A stretch of DNA of 64,000 nt from Stutzerimonas stutzeri (lineage in GTDB: Bacteria; Pseudomonadota; Gammaproteobacteria; Pseudomonadales; Pseudomonadaceae). The position numbers and the translations under genes are program-made. Positions 54,237 to 63,728 of the stretch are shown piece after piece. Each line of letters begins with the position of its first letter. The stretch's first letter is position 1. The notes beneath the pieces were generated by a model. It worked only from the letters and a program-made list of their open reading frames with translations, was not told the origin of the DNA and searched no databases. The stretch lies in assembly GCF_000935215.1 (NCBI RefSeq), contig NZ_JXXD01000015.1, positions 27,595 to 91,594 of the forward strand, in the 5' to 3' direction.

Positions 54237-55658
54237 ATGCAACTGACTTCTCGCAGCCTGCCGATCACTCCTGCCCTCCAACCCACGCAGGATCAGCCCT
54301 CACGGGCGCTGTACTTCGCCCTTGCCCGCGAGGTCGACGCGCAATCACGCGACAGCGCTGCGGAGTACCTGCGTGCGCAGCTCGAGGCCGCCGCTGCGCT
54401 GCCGTCCGACCTGCCGGAGGACCCGGCCGGCCTGGAAGCCTGGGTCATGCAGCGCACCGAAACGGTCGGTCGCCAGTATCAGGTTTACCTGGACCAACGC
54501 CGTGCCGGCGGTCCGCGCCGCTATTTCGCCAGCAAGGCCCATGCTCTGCATTTCCTCCGCGGGGTGGCACCGACCAAGCTGGTCGATGGTGCCTGGCTCT
54601 ATGGCCTGCTACAGCGCTGGGACGATGCGCGCTTCACCGCACTGATCCAGACCTATCTGGAAGAGCTCGGCGAGGGCCTGCCGGAGAAGAACCATGTGGT
54701 GCTCTACCGCAAGCTGCTGGCCAGCCAGGGCTGCGATGACTGGCAGGAGCTGGACGACGAGCACTTCGTCCAGGGGGCCATCCAGCTGGCACTGGCCGAG
54801 CATGCCGAGCAGTTCCTGCCAGAAGTGATCGGCTTCAACCTGGGCTACGAACAGTTACCGCTGCACCTGCTGATCACCTCCTACGAGCTGACCGAGCTGG
54901 GCATCGACCCCTACTACTTCACCCTGCATGTCACCGTCGACAACGCCGACAACGGCCACGCCAAGAAAGCCGTGCAGGGCGTGCTGGATGCCTTGCCGCA
55001 GGTCGGCGACAGTGCGGAGTTCTATCGACGGGTGCGCAACGGCTACCGGCTCAACGACCTCGGCGCCAGCACCGTCTCGGTGATCGGCGACTTCGATCTG
55101 TCCCGGGAGGTGCAGCGCATCCTCGAGAAGAAGGCGGCGGTCGGCCAGTTCGTACACTCCGACTACTGCCGTTTCGAAGGCCGCACGGTCAATCAGTGGC
55201 TGGCCGAGGACGTCGAACAGTTTCTCTACGTGCTGGACAAGCGCGGCTGGATCAAGCGCGGCCATGACCCGCAGGAAAGCCGCTTCTGGCAGCTGATCGC
55301 CGGCGAACAGGCGCCGATGTTCGGCGTCTTCAGCGCTTACGAGCAGCAGATGATCCATGACTGGATCGCTGGCGACTGGCAGGCCGACAGCAAGCGCAGC
55401 CCGCGCGGTGCGTTGCTGCAGCGCCAAGCGCTGTTCAACGCCCGGCGTGTGCCGCAGGAGCCGGGTGCGCTGCAACCGGCGGAAAGCGTCAGCGGCAACG
55501 ATTTCGACGAGGAACTGCAGCTGCTCGAGCAACAGATTGCACGCCTGCCCGATCGCGCCGCGCGCATGCGCCTGCTGCTGCCGCTTCTCGCCCCTCAACG
55601 CCACCACACTGCCGCCGGCCTGCTGGCCACGCGGCTGTTCAACGGACTGTTCAACTGA
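54237..55658 (+). CDS. Haem-oxygenase-like diiron protein (iron-containing redox enzyme family)
   Basis: 473 residues. The central region (about 130-300) matches the haem-oxygenase-like diiron oxygenase superfamily: KNHVVLYRKLLAS, EVIGFNLGYEQLPLHLLIT and YFTLHVTVDNADNGHAKKAV supply Glu, Asp and His in the expected places for metal binding. The N and C extensions are unassigned. It lies 23 bp upstream of a methyltransferase gene, same strand. The family includes N-oxygenases and C-C cleaving enzymes; reaction here unknown. Confidence 0.8.
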   Translation: MQLTSRSLPITPALQPTQDQPSRALYFALAREVDAQSRDSAAEYLRAQLEAAAALPSDLPEDPAGLEAWVMQRTETVGRQYQVYLDQRRAGGPRRYFASKAHALHFLRGVAPTKLVDGAWLYGLLQRWDDARFTALIQTYLEELGEGLPEKNHVVLYRKLLASQGCDDWQELDDEHFVQGAIQLALAEHAEQFLPEVIGFNLGYEQLPLHLLITSYELTELGIDPYYFTLHVTVDNADNGHAKKAVQGVLDALPQVGDSAEFYRRVRNGYRLNDLGASTVSVIGDFDLSREVQRILEKKAAVGQFVHSDYCRFEGRTVNQWLAEDVEQFLYVLDKRGWIKRGHDPQESRFWQLIAGEQAPMFGVFSAYEQQMIHDWIAGDWQADSKRSPRGALLQRQALFNARRVPQEPGALQPAESVSGNDFDEELQLLEQQIARLPDRAARMRLLLPLLAPQRHHTAAGLLATRLFNGLFN

Positions 55659-55681
55659 AGGCACCACCAAGGAACGCGACG

Positions 55682-56629
55682 ATGACCATGGACAATGCGC
55701 AGGACCGCGCGCTGCTGCACCTGGGCCAGGCCCTGCGGGATCGCGGCTATCACTTCATCACGCCCACACCGCTGACCCATGAACGAGTCAATCAGCGCCC
55801 GGAAAATGCGCTCGCCGATGACCTGCCAGGGGTCTTCGGCTGGAGTCGCCCTTTCCAGCACGAACTGCTGCCACCACCGCTGTTCAGCCTGATGGATCAG
55901 GCTGACGTGCTGGAACCCTATGGCTCGCGCTGGCGCTCCAAGGTGCGCCTGTCCAGCCTCGACGGGCAGCTGTTCCTGCATTCGGCCTTTCCCACCGAAG
56001 CCACCGACGCGGTGTTCTTCGGCCCGGACACCTACCGCTTCGCCAGCGCCATCTGCAGCCACCTGAATCAGCATGCCGGCGAAATCCGCCGTGTGGTGGA
56101 CATCGGCTGTGGCTCGGGTGCCGGCGCCATTCTCACTGCCCTGGCGCGACCGCAAGCCGAAGTGCTAGCGGTGGATATCAATCCGGAAGCGCTGCGCTTG
56201 ACGCGTATCAACGCAGCGCTGGCTGGGGCGAACAACCTGCGCGCCGAACGCAGTGACCTGCTTAGCAACGCGCAGGGCGAGTTCGATCTGGTCTTGGCCA
56301 ATCCGCCCTATCTGGTCGATGCCGACCAGCGCGCCTATCGTCACGGCGGTGGCCCGCTCGGTGCCGGGCTGTCGCTGGCGATTCTGGATGCCGCGCTCGG
56401 CCGCCTGGCGCCAGGCGGCACGCTACTGCTGTATACCGGGGTGGCCATGATCGACAACCAGGACCCCTTCCTGGCCGAGGTGCGCCAGCGCCTGGAGCGT
56501 ACCGACCTGCAGTGGGGCTACCGTGAGATCGACCCGGACGTGTTTGGCGAGGAGCTGCTTGGCGGGGCCTACACCCAGTGTGATCGCATCGCTGCCGTGG
56601 TGCTGGAAGTCACACGGGCGATGGGCTGA
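55682..56629 (+). CDS. Class I SAM-dependent methyltransferase (HemK-like)
   Basis: 315 residues. AdoMet motif VVDIGCGSGAGAIL, acidic loop VLAVDINPEALRL, and the N-methyltransferase motif LANPPYLVD (NPPY) seen in HemK/PrmC-type enzymes that methylate Gln or other amide N. The ~120-residue N domain binds an unknown partner. AAGGAAC precedes the ATG. It forms a two-gene unit with the diiron protein; a joint modification or biosynthetic role is plausible. Confidence 0.88.
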   Translation: MTMDNAQDRALLHLGQALRDRGYHFITPTPLTHERVNQRPENALADDLPGVFGWSRPFQHELLPPPLFSLMDQADVLEPYGSRWRSKVRLSSLDGQLFLHSAFPTEATDAVFFGPDTYRFASAICSHLNQHAGEIRRVVDIGCGSGAGAILTALARPQAEVLAVDINPEALRLTRINAALAGANNLRAERSDLLSNAQGEFDLVLANPPYLVDADQRAYRHGGGPLGAGLSLAILDAALGRLAPGGTLLLYTGVAMIDNQDPFLAEVRQRLERTDLQWGYREIDPDVFGEELLGGAYTQCDRIAAVVLEVTRAMG

Positions 56630-56695
56630 CAGTCGGGGGAGGGTTGGCACGTGGATAACGCCGCAGGCTTATCCACGCGCAAGTGAGCGCGCATA

Positions 56696-57628
56696 TCAGA
56701 CCGGCAACAACACCAGAATCAGCGACAGGCTGATCAGCGAGCCCAGCGTCGACAGCAGCACCACCCGCGACACCCGCGAGCCCTCGCGCCCATAGAATTC
56801 GGCAAGCATGTACGGGCCAGTCCCGGTCGGCAGCGCGGCGAGCAGCAACGCCGAATAGGCCCACAGCGTCGGCAGCTCGAATACCTGAAAAGCCAGATAC
56901 CAGGTAATCAGCGGCTGCACCACCAACTTCAGCCCCACCAGCGGCCACACCCCCTGCACCCGTCCTTCGGGCTGCGGCTGGGCGAGGAACAGCCCCAGCG
57001 ACACCAGCGCGCAGGGCGCCGCCGCCGCGCCCAGCAGCTTGAGTAATGTCGCCAGCGGCACCGGCAATTGCAGACCGCTCGCCGCCCACAGCGCGCCGAG
57101 CAGCGGCGCGATCACCAGCGGATTGCGCGCCAGTGCACTGCTTACCTTTCCCAGCGTGCGCAACACGCCCTGCCCGGCATGCAGGCCGGTCTCGACGCAG
57201 GCCAGAGCGATGGCGAACAGCACACAGACCACCACGATCGAGGCGACCATCGCCGGCTGCAGCGCCTCGTCGCCGAGCACCAGCATGCACAGCGGAATCC
57301 CGACATAGCCGGTGTTGGCGTAGGAGGCACCTAGCGCATCCAGGCTGGCGTCGACCAGCGGCTGCTTCTGCAACATGCGATACGCAAGAGTGAAGGCGAA
57401 CACGCCGAGGCAGCCGATGGCGAAGGCGGCAATAAAGCCGGGTTGCCAGAGCTGCTCCCAGGTCGAGGTGGCAACCACGCTGAACAGCAGCGCCGGCAGG
57501 CCCAGCCAGACCACGAACCGATTGAGTTCGGAAGCGCCGGTTGGCCCCATCCTGCCGCTACGGCGGCACAGGTAACCGAGCAGGATCAGCGCAAAGACGG
57601 GCAGGACGACATTGACGACCGAAGACAT
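56696..57628 (-). CDS. AEC-family transporter (auxin efflux carrier-like)
   Basis: 310 residues with about ten transmembrane segments, including VVNVVLPVFALILLGYLCRR, ALGASYANTGYVGIPLCMLV (family GYVGIP motif) and the final VVLLSTLGSLISLSLILVLL. AEC proteins export or import organic anions; PIN-like. Single-gene transcript convergent with the methyltransferase gene. Confidence 0.9.
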   Translation of the reverse strand: MSSVVNVVLPVFALILLGYLCRRSGRMGPTGASELNRFVVWLGLPALLFSVVATSTWEQLWQPGFIAAFAIGCLGVFAFTLAYRMLQKQPLVDASLDALGASYANTGYVGIPLCMLVLGDEALQPAMVASIVVVCVLFAIALACVETGLHAGQGVLRTLGKVSSALARNPLVIAPLLGALWAASGLQLPVPLATLLKLLGAAAAPCALVSLGLFLAQPQPEGRVQGVWPLVGLKLVVQPLITWYLAFQVFELPTLWAYSALLLAALPTGTGPYMLAEFYGREGSRVSRVVLLSTLGSLISLSLILVLLPV

Positions 57629-57757
57629 GGACTCTCATCTGCAAGCTGGCGGCGCGGCGCAGGGCCACGACCGAAACGGCCGGCCACCATAGCAAATGCG
57701 GCGGATCGTCGCGCTCAGAGTCGACCAGGCACTACCCAGCCGACCCTGGGTTTCAAC

Positions 57758-58276
57758 TCAATGAAGCGACGGCGAATAGCCGTTGGGCTCGGCCCGCGCG
57801 GCGGCGAACTCGGCCTCGACGCTGCCACGCATTTGCGCAGTGCCGCCGGGGAAACCGCTGCGGTCGCTGTAGTCCCATTCGACCACCGGCACCTGCTCGG
57901 CATCCAGTGCCTTGGCGCAGCTCAGGTCCAGCGCGGTAATACCGGCTACCGCGCCGGCGGCGATGGCGGCATTGGCCGGCTCGTTGCCGTGCTCGATGCT
58001 CCAGCCGAGACCGGCCATATCCAGCGCATCGCCGCCGATACGGCCGTAGATCCAGGGTTTCGGATCATCCGCCAGCAGGATGCCGACACCGGTGGCGATC
58101 TCGCGCAGCCCGCAGGCGCGGACCAGCCCGTCGCTGCCGGGCATGCCGATAAAGCGTGCGACCTGCCGCGGCGCCACCAACTGGACGACGCCCAGACCGA
58201 TACTGAACCAGCCCAGCCCCCGCGCCAGCGTGCGCGCGGAATGGTTGGGCCGGGTGACTTGACGTGGAATGCTCAT
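57758..58276 (-). CDS. Small membrane protein, unknown function
   Basis: 172 residues. Hydrophobic stretches GLGWFSIGLGVVQLVAP, LREIATGVGILLA and AAIAAGAVAGITALDL suggest a membrane protein with about four short spans and a polar tail (VEWDYSDRSGFPGGTAQMRG). A similar protein often precedes dehydrogenases of the type found next door. It is downstream of the zinc alcohol dehydrogenase, separated by a strong hairpin. Confidence 0.7.
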   Translation of the reverse strand: MSIPRQVTRPNHSARTLARGLGWFSIGLGVVQLVAPRQVARFIGMPGSDGLVRACGLREIATGVGILLADDPKPWIYGRIGGDALDMAGLGWSIEHGNEPANAAIAAGAVAGITALDLSCAKALDAEQVPVVEWDYSDRSGFPGGTAQMRGSVEAEFAAARAEPNGYSPSLH

Positions 58277-58305
58277 AAAGACTCCTCGCTCGATAAAGTG
58301 GCTCG

Positions 58306-58330
58306 GCCGATCCCTACGTTAGGGATCGGC
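58306..58330. terminator. Strong hairpin between the alcohol dehydrogenase and membrane protein genes
   Basis: GCCGATCCCT, loop ACGTT, AGGGATCGGC: a perfect 10-bp stem 7 bases after the dehydrogenase stop (leftward). No clear T tract, so it may attenuate or protect mRNA more than terminate. Confidence 0.65.
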
Positions 58331-58337
58331 GACCGGT

Positions 58338-59510
58338 TCATGGCTTGAGGACCACCTTGATGCAACCGTCATGCTTGTCGCGGAAGGTCTTGTACATCTC
58401 CGGACCCTGCTCGAGGCTGACGCTGTGGGTAATGACGAAGCTCGGATCGATCTCGCCTTCCTGGATGCGCCGCAACAGATCGTCGGTCCAGCGATTGACG
58501 TGGGTCTGGCCCATGCGGAATGTCAGGCCCTTGTTCATCGCCGCGCCGAACGGGATCTTGTCGATCAGCCCGCCGTAGACGCCGGGAATCGAAATGATGC
58601 CGGCCGGGCGGCAGACGTAGATCATCTCGCGCAGCACGTGCGGGCGGTCGCTCTCGAGCATCAGCGCCTGCTTGGCGCGGTCGTAAATCGAATCGATCGA
58701 ACGCGCAGCGTGCGCCTCCATGCCCACCGAGTCGATGCACTTCTCCGGCCCCTTGCCGCGGGTCAGCTCCTTGAGGCGTTCGAGCACGCTCTCTTCGTCG
58801 AAGTTGATGGTGATGGCACCGCCCGCGCGGGCCATGGACAGGCGCTCGGGCACGTTGTCGATACAGATGACCTGCTCGGCGCCCATCATCACCGCGCTGC
58901 GGACGGCGAACTGGCCGACCGGCCCGGCACCCCAGACTGCCACGGTGTCGGTGGGCTGGATGTCGCATTGCGCCGCGGCCTGCCAGCCGGTGGGGAGAAT
59001 GTCGCCGAGGAACAATACCTGCTCGTCGGTCAGACCGTTGGGGATCACCACGGGACCGACATTGGCATAGGGCACGCGGACGTATTCAGCCTGACCACCG
59101 GCATAACCGCCGGTGAGGTGGGTGTAGCCATAGAGGCCGGCGGTGGTGTGGCCGAAGACTTTGTCAGCTACGTCCTTGTTGCGGTTGGTTCGCTCGCACA
59201 CCGAGAAATTGCCGCGCCGGCACTGGTCGCACTCGCCGCAGACAATGGTGAAGGGCACCACCACGCGGTCGCCAACCTTGAGCTTCTTGTTCGCCGAGCC
59301 GACCTCCATCACCTCGCCCATGAACTCGTGGCCCATGATGTCGCCGTGTTGCATGCCGGGCATGAAGCCGTCGTACAGGTGCAGGTCGGAGCCGCAGATG
59401 GCGCAGGACGACACCTTGATGATGGCGTCGCGAGGGTCTTCGATGGAGGGGTCGGGGACGTGGTTGTCGCAGCGGATATCGTGCTTGCCGTGCCAGCGGA
59501 GGGCTCTCAT
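58338..59510 (-). CDS. Zinc-dependent alcohol dehydrogenase, formaldehyde-dehydrogenase-like
   Basis: 390 residues from ATG 59510. Medium-chain dehydrogenase with catalytic zinc residues ([15 protein letters not shown]), the structural zinc group [17 protein letters not shown], and NAD site [12 protein letters not shown]. Its insertion pattern ([27 protein letters not shown]) matches the branch annotated as glutathione-independent formaldehyde dehydrogenase-like or general aldehyde/alcohol dehydrogenases. Cytosolic. Possible link to formate via formaldehyde is only conjecture. Confidence 0.9.
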   Translation of the reverse strand: MRALRWHGKHDIRCDNHVPDPSIEDPRDAIIKVSSCAICGSDLHLYDGFMPGMQHGDIMGHEFMGEVMEVGSANKKLKVGDRVVVPFTIVCGECDQCRRGNFSVCERTNRNKDVADKVFGHTTAGLYGYTHLTGGYAGGQAEYVRVPYANVGPVVIPNGLTDEQVLFLGDILPTGWQAAAQCDIQPTDTVAVWGAGPVGQFAVRSAVMMGAEQVICIDNVPERLSMARAGGAITINFDEESVLERLKELTRGKGPEKCIDSVGMEAHAARSIDSIYDRAKQALMLESDRPHVLREMIYVCRPAGIISIPGVYGGLIDKIPFGAAMNKGLTFRMGQTHVNRWTDDLLRRIQEGEIDPSFVITHSVSLEQGPEMYKTFRDKHDGCIKVVLKP

Positions 59511-59658
59511 GGACAATCTCCTGGTCGGGTTTCGGAAACGCCGTCTCGGTGATTCTCCTTTGCTGCCTCGCTGTTGCTCCTCTGTCACGGTGCGGCGTGC
59601 TGTCAGGGTTTTAGTAAGCAGCGCCGCACCAGAGTTGCCCGATTACCGACGGGCTGCA

Positions 59659-60519
59659 CTAATGCCGATTGCGATCCAGCGAAGCGTAACCGTCGCGATA
59701 GCTGGGGTACCTGGGTTTCCAGCCCAGCGCACGGGCGCGGGCATTGCTGCAGCGCTTGCTGCCGGCGCGGCGGGTCATGCTCTGCTCGGCCCAGTGGGTG
59801 ACGCCCAGGCGTTCGCGCAGCCAGTCGACCACCTCGTGCAACGCCGCCGGGTCATCGTCGACGCCCAGATAGCAATCTTTCAGGGCAGCACCACTGGCGT
59901 CGCTCTGCAGCAGAAACGCCAGCAGCCCGGCGGCGTCGTCGCGATGGATGCGGTTGCTGTACTGCGGCGGATCGCGCTCGACACGCAAACCGGCGCGCAC
60001 CTGATTCTGCATCCAAGGGCGCTTCGGGTCGTACAGCCCCCCCAGACGCACCCGCGTTACCGGCAGGGCGCTGTCGAGCGACAGCTGTTCGGCCTCGAGC
60101 ATCACCCGACCGGTGAAGCCGCCGGGCTCGGTGGCCGAGTCCTCGTCGATCCACTCGCCGTCGCGCTGGGCATACACACCGGTGCTGGAAACGAACAGCA
60201 GCCGCCGAGGGCGCTGTCCGCGCTGCTGTAACCAACCAAGCACATTGCGCAGGCCTTCGACATAGGCCTGGCGATAGCCGGCTTCGTCATGTTCGGTGGC
60301 GGATGCGGCATAGACCAGATAGTCCAGCGAGCCGTTGGGCCAGCAGCGCGGACAGGTCGGTTCGGAAAGGTCGCCGTTGACCGGCAGGATCGGCACTGCC
60401 AGCTGGGCGGCGTTGCGCCGCAGGCCATACACCGTCCAGCCGTCCCGACTCAGTTGCAGACCGAGACGACTGCCAAGGTCGCCACAGCCTGCGATCAATA
60501 CGCTAAGGCGCTTGCCCAT
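59659..60519 (-). CDS. NAD-dependent epimerase/dehydratase family protein
   Basis: 286 residues from ATG 60519, preceded by GAGGGAG. Extended-SDR Rossmann start LIAGCGDLGSRLGLQL, then VYAASATEHD and LLFVSSTGVYAQRDGEWID. Resembles E. coli YeeZ-type proteins; the substrate is unknown. Divergent from oxyR and 136 bp away, an arrangement common in pseudomonads. Confidence 0.87.
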   Translation of the reverse strand: MGKRLSVLIAGCGDLGSRLGLQLSRDGWTVYGLRRNAAQLAVPILPVNGDLSEPTCPRCWPNGSLDYLVYAASATEHDEAGYRQAYVEGLRNVLGWLQQRGQRPRRLLFVSSTGVYAQRDGEWIDEDSATEPGGFTGRVMLEAEQLSLDSALPVTRVRLGGLYDPKRPWMQNQVRAGLRVERDPPQYSNRIHRDDAAGLLAFLLQSDASGAALKDCYLGVDDDPAALHEVVDWLRERLGVTHWAEQSMTRRAGSKRCSNARARALGWKPRYPSYRDGYASLDRNRH

Positions 60520-60655
60520 GTTCTGCTCCCTCAGTTGTAACCCGCCGCGCGGGCCGCACGAAACCGCAGTGTACCGACTTTCGAAGCCTGGCCGACCGGT
60601 TGGTTCTGCGCTGCGCAAAAGGCTATGCTTGCCGGCACATTGATGGATGCTGACT

Positions 60656-61576
60656 ATGACTCTGACCGAATTGCGCTACATCGTGACCCTTGCCCAGGAA
60701 CAGCACTTCGGCCGCGCCGCTGAACGCTGCCACGTCAGTCAGCCGACCCTTTCGGTCGGTGTGAAGAAGCTCGAGGACGAGCTCGGTGTGCTGATCTTCG
60801 AGCGGACCAAGAGCGCAGTGCGCCTGACCCCCGTCGGCGAAGGCATCGTCACCCAGGCGCAGAAGGTGCTGGAGCAGGCACAGAGCATTCGCGAGCTGGC
60901 CCAGGTCGGCAAGAATCAGCTGGCCGCACCGCTGAAGGTCGGCGCCATCTACACCGTCGGCCCTTACATGTTCCCGCACCTGATTCCGCAGCTGCATCGT
61001 GTGGCGCCGGACATGCCGCTGTACATCGAAGAGAACTTCACCCACATCCTGCGCGACAAGCTGCGCACCGGCGAACTGGACGCGATCATCGTCGCGCTGC
61101 CGTTCCAGGAAGCCGACGTGCTGACCAAGCCGCTCTACGACGAGCCGTTCTACGTACTGATGCCGGCCGACCATCCGTGGACGGCAAAGGAAACCATCGA
61201 CGCCGAGATGCTCAACGACAAGAGCCTGCTGCTGCTCGGTGAAGGCCACTGCTTCCGCGATCAGGTGCTCGAAGCCTGTCCGACCACCCGCAAGGGCGAG
61301 GCGCCGAGCCATACCACGGTGGAATCCAGCTCGCTGGAAACCATCCGCCACATGGTCGCCTCGGGGCTGGGCGTGTCGATCCTGCCGCTGTCGGCGGTGG
61401 AGAGCCACCACTACTCCCCCGGTGTGCTGGAGACCCGCCCGCTGACGCCGCCGGTCCCGTTCCGCACCGTGGCGATCGCCTGGCGCGCCAGCTTTCCGCG
61501 GCCCAAGGCCATCGAGATCCTCGCTGACTCGATCCGCCTGTGTTCGGTAGGCAAGCCGCCATCGGCGAAAGCCTGA
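60656..61576 (+). CDS. oxyR: Hydrogen peroxide-inducible regulator OxyR
   Basis: 306 residues from ATG 60656 (family start MTLTELRYIV; an in-frame ATG at 60647 adds three). LysR helix-turn-helix FGRAAERCHVSQPTLSVGVKKLE, and the redox cysteines in GHCFRDQVLEACP that form the activating disulfide. Activates catalase and peroxiredoxin genes. recG starts 4 bp downstream, an arrangement known in Pseudomonas where oxyR and recG are co-transcribed. Confidence 0.97.
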   Translation: MTLTELRYIVTLAQEQHFGRAAERCHVSQPTLSVGVKKLEDELGVLIFERTKSAVRLTPVGEGIVTQAQKVLEQAQSIRELAQVGKNQLAAPLKVGAIYTVGPYMFPHLIPQLHRVAPDMPLYIEENFTHILRDKLRTGELDAIIVALPFQEADVLTKPLYDEPFYVLMPADHPWTAKETIDAEMLNDKSLLLLGEGHCFRDQVLEACPTTRKGEAPSHTTVESSSLETIRHMVASGLGVSILPLSAVESHHYSPGVLETRPLTPPVPFRTVAIAWRASFPRPKAIEILADSIRLCSVGKPPSAKA

Positions 61577-61580
61577 GGCC

Positions 61581-63653
61581 ATGAGCGAACTGGCGACCGT
61601 TCCGGTCACCGCACTCAAGGGCGTCGGCGCCGCGCTGGCCGAGAAGCTCGCCAGGGTCGGCCTGGAAACCCTGCAGGACGTGCTCTTCCACCTGCCGCTG
61701 CGCTACCAGGACCGCACCCGCGTGGTGCCCATTGGCGCGTTGCGCCCGGGGCAGGACGCGGTGATCGAAGGCGTGGTGTCCGGCGCCGATATCGTCATGG
61801 GTCGCCGCCGCAGCCTGCTGGTGCGCCTGCAGGACGGCAGCGGCACCCTGAGCCTGCGCTTCTACCATTTCAGCCAGGCGCAGAAGGAAGCCATGAAGCG
61901 CGGCACCCAGCTGCGCTGTTACGGCGAGGCGCGTCCCGGTGCCTCGGGGCTGGAGATCTACCACCCGGAATACCGCGCACTGACCGGCGAGCCGGCACCG
62001 GTGGAACAGACCCTGACGCCGATCTACCCGACCACCGAAGGCCTGACCCAGCAGCGCCTGCGCAACCTCAGCGAGCAGGCGCTGAGCCGCCTCGGCCCGC
62101 ACAGCCTGCCGGACTGGCTGCCCGCCGAGCTGGCCCGTGACTACCAGCTCGGTCCGCTGGATCAGGCGCTGCGCTATCTGCACCGGCCGCCGGCCGACGC
62201 CAATCTGGAAGAACTCGCCGAAGGCCGGCACTGGGCCCAGCACCGCCTGGCCTTCGAGGAACTGCTGACCCATCAGCTGTCGCTGCAGCGCCTGCGCGAG
62301 CGGGTTCGCGCCCAGCAGGCACCGGCGCTGCCAGCAGCGAAAGCCTTGCCGCAGCGCTTTCTCGCCAACCTCGGCTTCGCCCCAACCGGCGCGCAGCAGC
62401 GCGTCGGTGCCGAGATCGCCTATGACCTGGCCCAGGACGAGCCCATGCTGCGCCTGGTGCAGGGTGATGTTGGCGCCGGCAAGACGGTGGTCGCCGCCCT
62501 CGCCGCCCTGCAAGCGCTGGAGGCCGGTTACCAGGTGGCGCTGATGGCGCCGACGGAAATCCTCGCCGAGCAGCACTTTCTCAACTTCAGCAAGTGGCTG
62601 GAACCGCTTGGCATTGAGGTCGCCTGGCTGGCCGGCAAGCTCAAGGGCAAGGCCCGCGCCGCGGCGCTGGAGCAGATCGCCGGCGGCTGCCCGATGGTGG
62701 TCGGCACCCATGCGCTGTTCCAGGACGAGGTGGTCTTCAAGCGCCTGGCCCTGGTGATCATCGACGAGCAGCACCGCTTCGGCGTGCAGCAGCGCCTGGC
62801 CCTGCGCCAGAAGGGCATCGACGGCCGGCTCTGCCCGCATCAGCTGATCATGACCGCCACGCCTATTCCTCGCACCCTGGCGATGAGCGCCTATGCCGAC
62901 CTCGATACCTCGATCCTCGACGAACTCCCGCCAGGCCGTACGCCGGTGAACACCCTGGTAATCGCCGATAGCCGGCGTCTGGAGGTGATCGAGCGGGTGC
63001 GCATCGCCTGCAACGAGGGGCGCCAGGCGTACTGGGTGTGCACCCTGATCGAGGAATCCGAGGAGCTGACCTGCCAAGCGGCAGAAACCACCTTCGAAGA
63101 CCTCTCGGCGGCGCTGGTCGGGCTGCGCGTCGGGCTGATCCACGGGCGCATGAAACCGGCCGAGAAAGCCGCGGTGATGGAGCAGTTCAAGCGTGGCGAG
63201 CTGCAACTGCTGGTCGCCACCACCGTCATCGAAGTGGGCGTCGACGTGCCCAACGCCAGCCTGATGATCATCGAAAACCCGGAGCGCCTGGGCCTGGCCC
63301 AGCTGCACCAGCTGCGCGGGCGGGTCGGCCGTGGCAGTGCGGCAAGTCATTGCGTGCTGCTGTACCATCCGCCGCTGTCGCAACTGGGCCGCGAGCGGCT
63401 GGCGATCATGCGCGAAACCTGTGACGGCTTCCTGATTGCCGAAAAGGATCTGGAACTGCGCGGCCCCGGCGAGATGCTCGGCACCCGCCAGACCGGCCTC
63501 TTGCAGTTCAAGGTCGCCGATCTGATGCGCGATGCCGAGCTGCTCCCGGCGGTGCGCGATGCCGCCCAGGAGTTGCTGGCGCGCTGGCCGCAGCACGTCA
63601 GCCCGCTGCTCGAGCGTTGGCTGCGTCATGGCCAGGAATACGGCCAGGTATGA
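61581..63653 (+). CDS. recG: ATP-dependent DNA helicase RecG
   Basis: 690 residues. N-terminal wedge/OB domain (PVTALKGVGAALAEKLARVGL; LQDGSGTLSLRFYHFSQ), then helicase motifs: Walker A QGDVGAGKTVVA, DEQHRFGVQQR, motif III TATPIPRTLA and C-terminal LVATTVIEVGVDVPNA with QLRGRVGRG. It remodels stalled forks and branched DNA. Length matches E. coli RecG (693). Co-transcribed with oxyR. Confidence 0.97.
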   Translation: MSELATVPVTALKGVGAALAEKLARVGLETLQDVLFHLPLRYQDRTRVVPIGALRPGQDAVIEGVVSGADIVMGRRRSLLVRLQDGSGTLSLRFYHFSQAQKEAMKRGTQLRCYGEARPGASGLEIYHPEYRALTGEPAPVEQTLTPIYPTTEGLTQQRLRNLSEQALSRLGPHSLPDWLPAELARDYQLGPLDQALRYLHRPPADANLEELAEGRHWAQHRLAFEELLTHQLSLQRLRERVRAQQAPALPAAKALPQRFLANLGFAPTGAQQRVGAEIAYDLAQDEPMLRLVQGDVGAGKTVVAALAALQALEAGYQVALMAPTEILAEQHFLNFSKWLEPLGIEVAWLAGKLKGKARAAALEQIAGGCPMVVGTHALFQDEVVFKRLALVIIDEQHRFGVQQRLALRQKGIDGRLCPHQLIMTATPIPRTLAMSAYADLDTSILDELPPGRTPVNTLVIADSRRLEVIERVRIACNEGRQAYWVCTLIEESEELTCQAAETTFEDLSAALVGLRVGLIHGRMKPAEKAAVMEQFKRGELQLLVATTVIEVGVDVPNASLMIIENPERLGLAQLHQLRGRVGRGSAASHCVLLYHPPLSQLGRERLAIMRETCDGFLIAEKDLELRGPGEMLGTRQTGLLQFKVADLMRDAELLPAVRDAAQELLARWPQHVSPLLERWLRHGQEYGQV

Positions 63654-63728
63654 CAACCATCCGTCGCCACATCATCCGTGGCTGACGGCTTCGCTATACT
63701 CCGGCAGGTCACTACAACGGGTCCGCTC

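Noticed and set aside
61212..63656. 814-codon leftward reading frame opposite recG and the oxyR end
   Set aside because: Shadow frame created by codon bias; recG and oxyR on the other strand have all family motifs.
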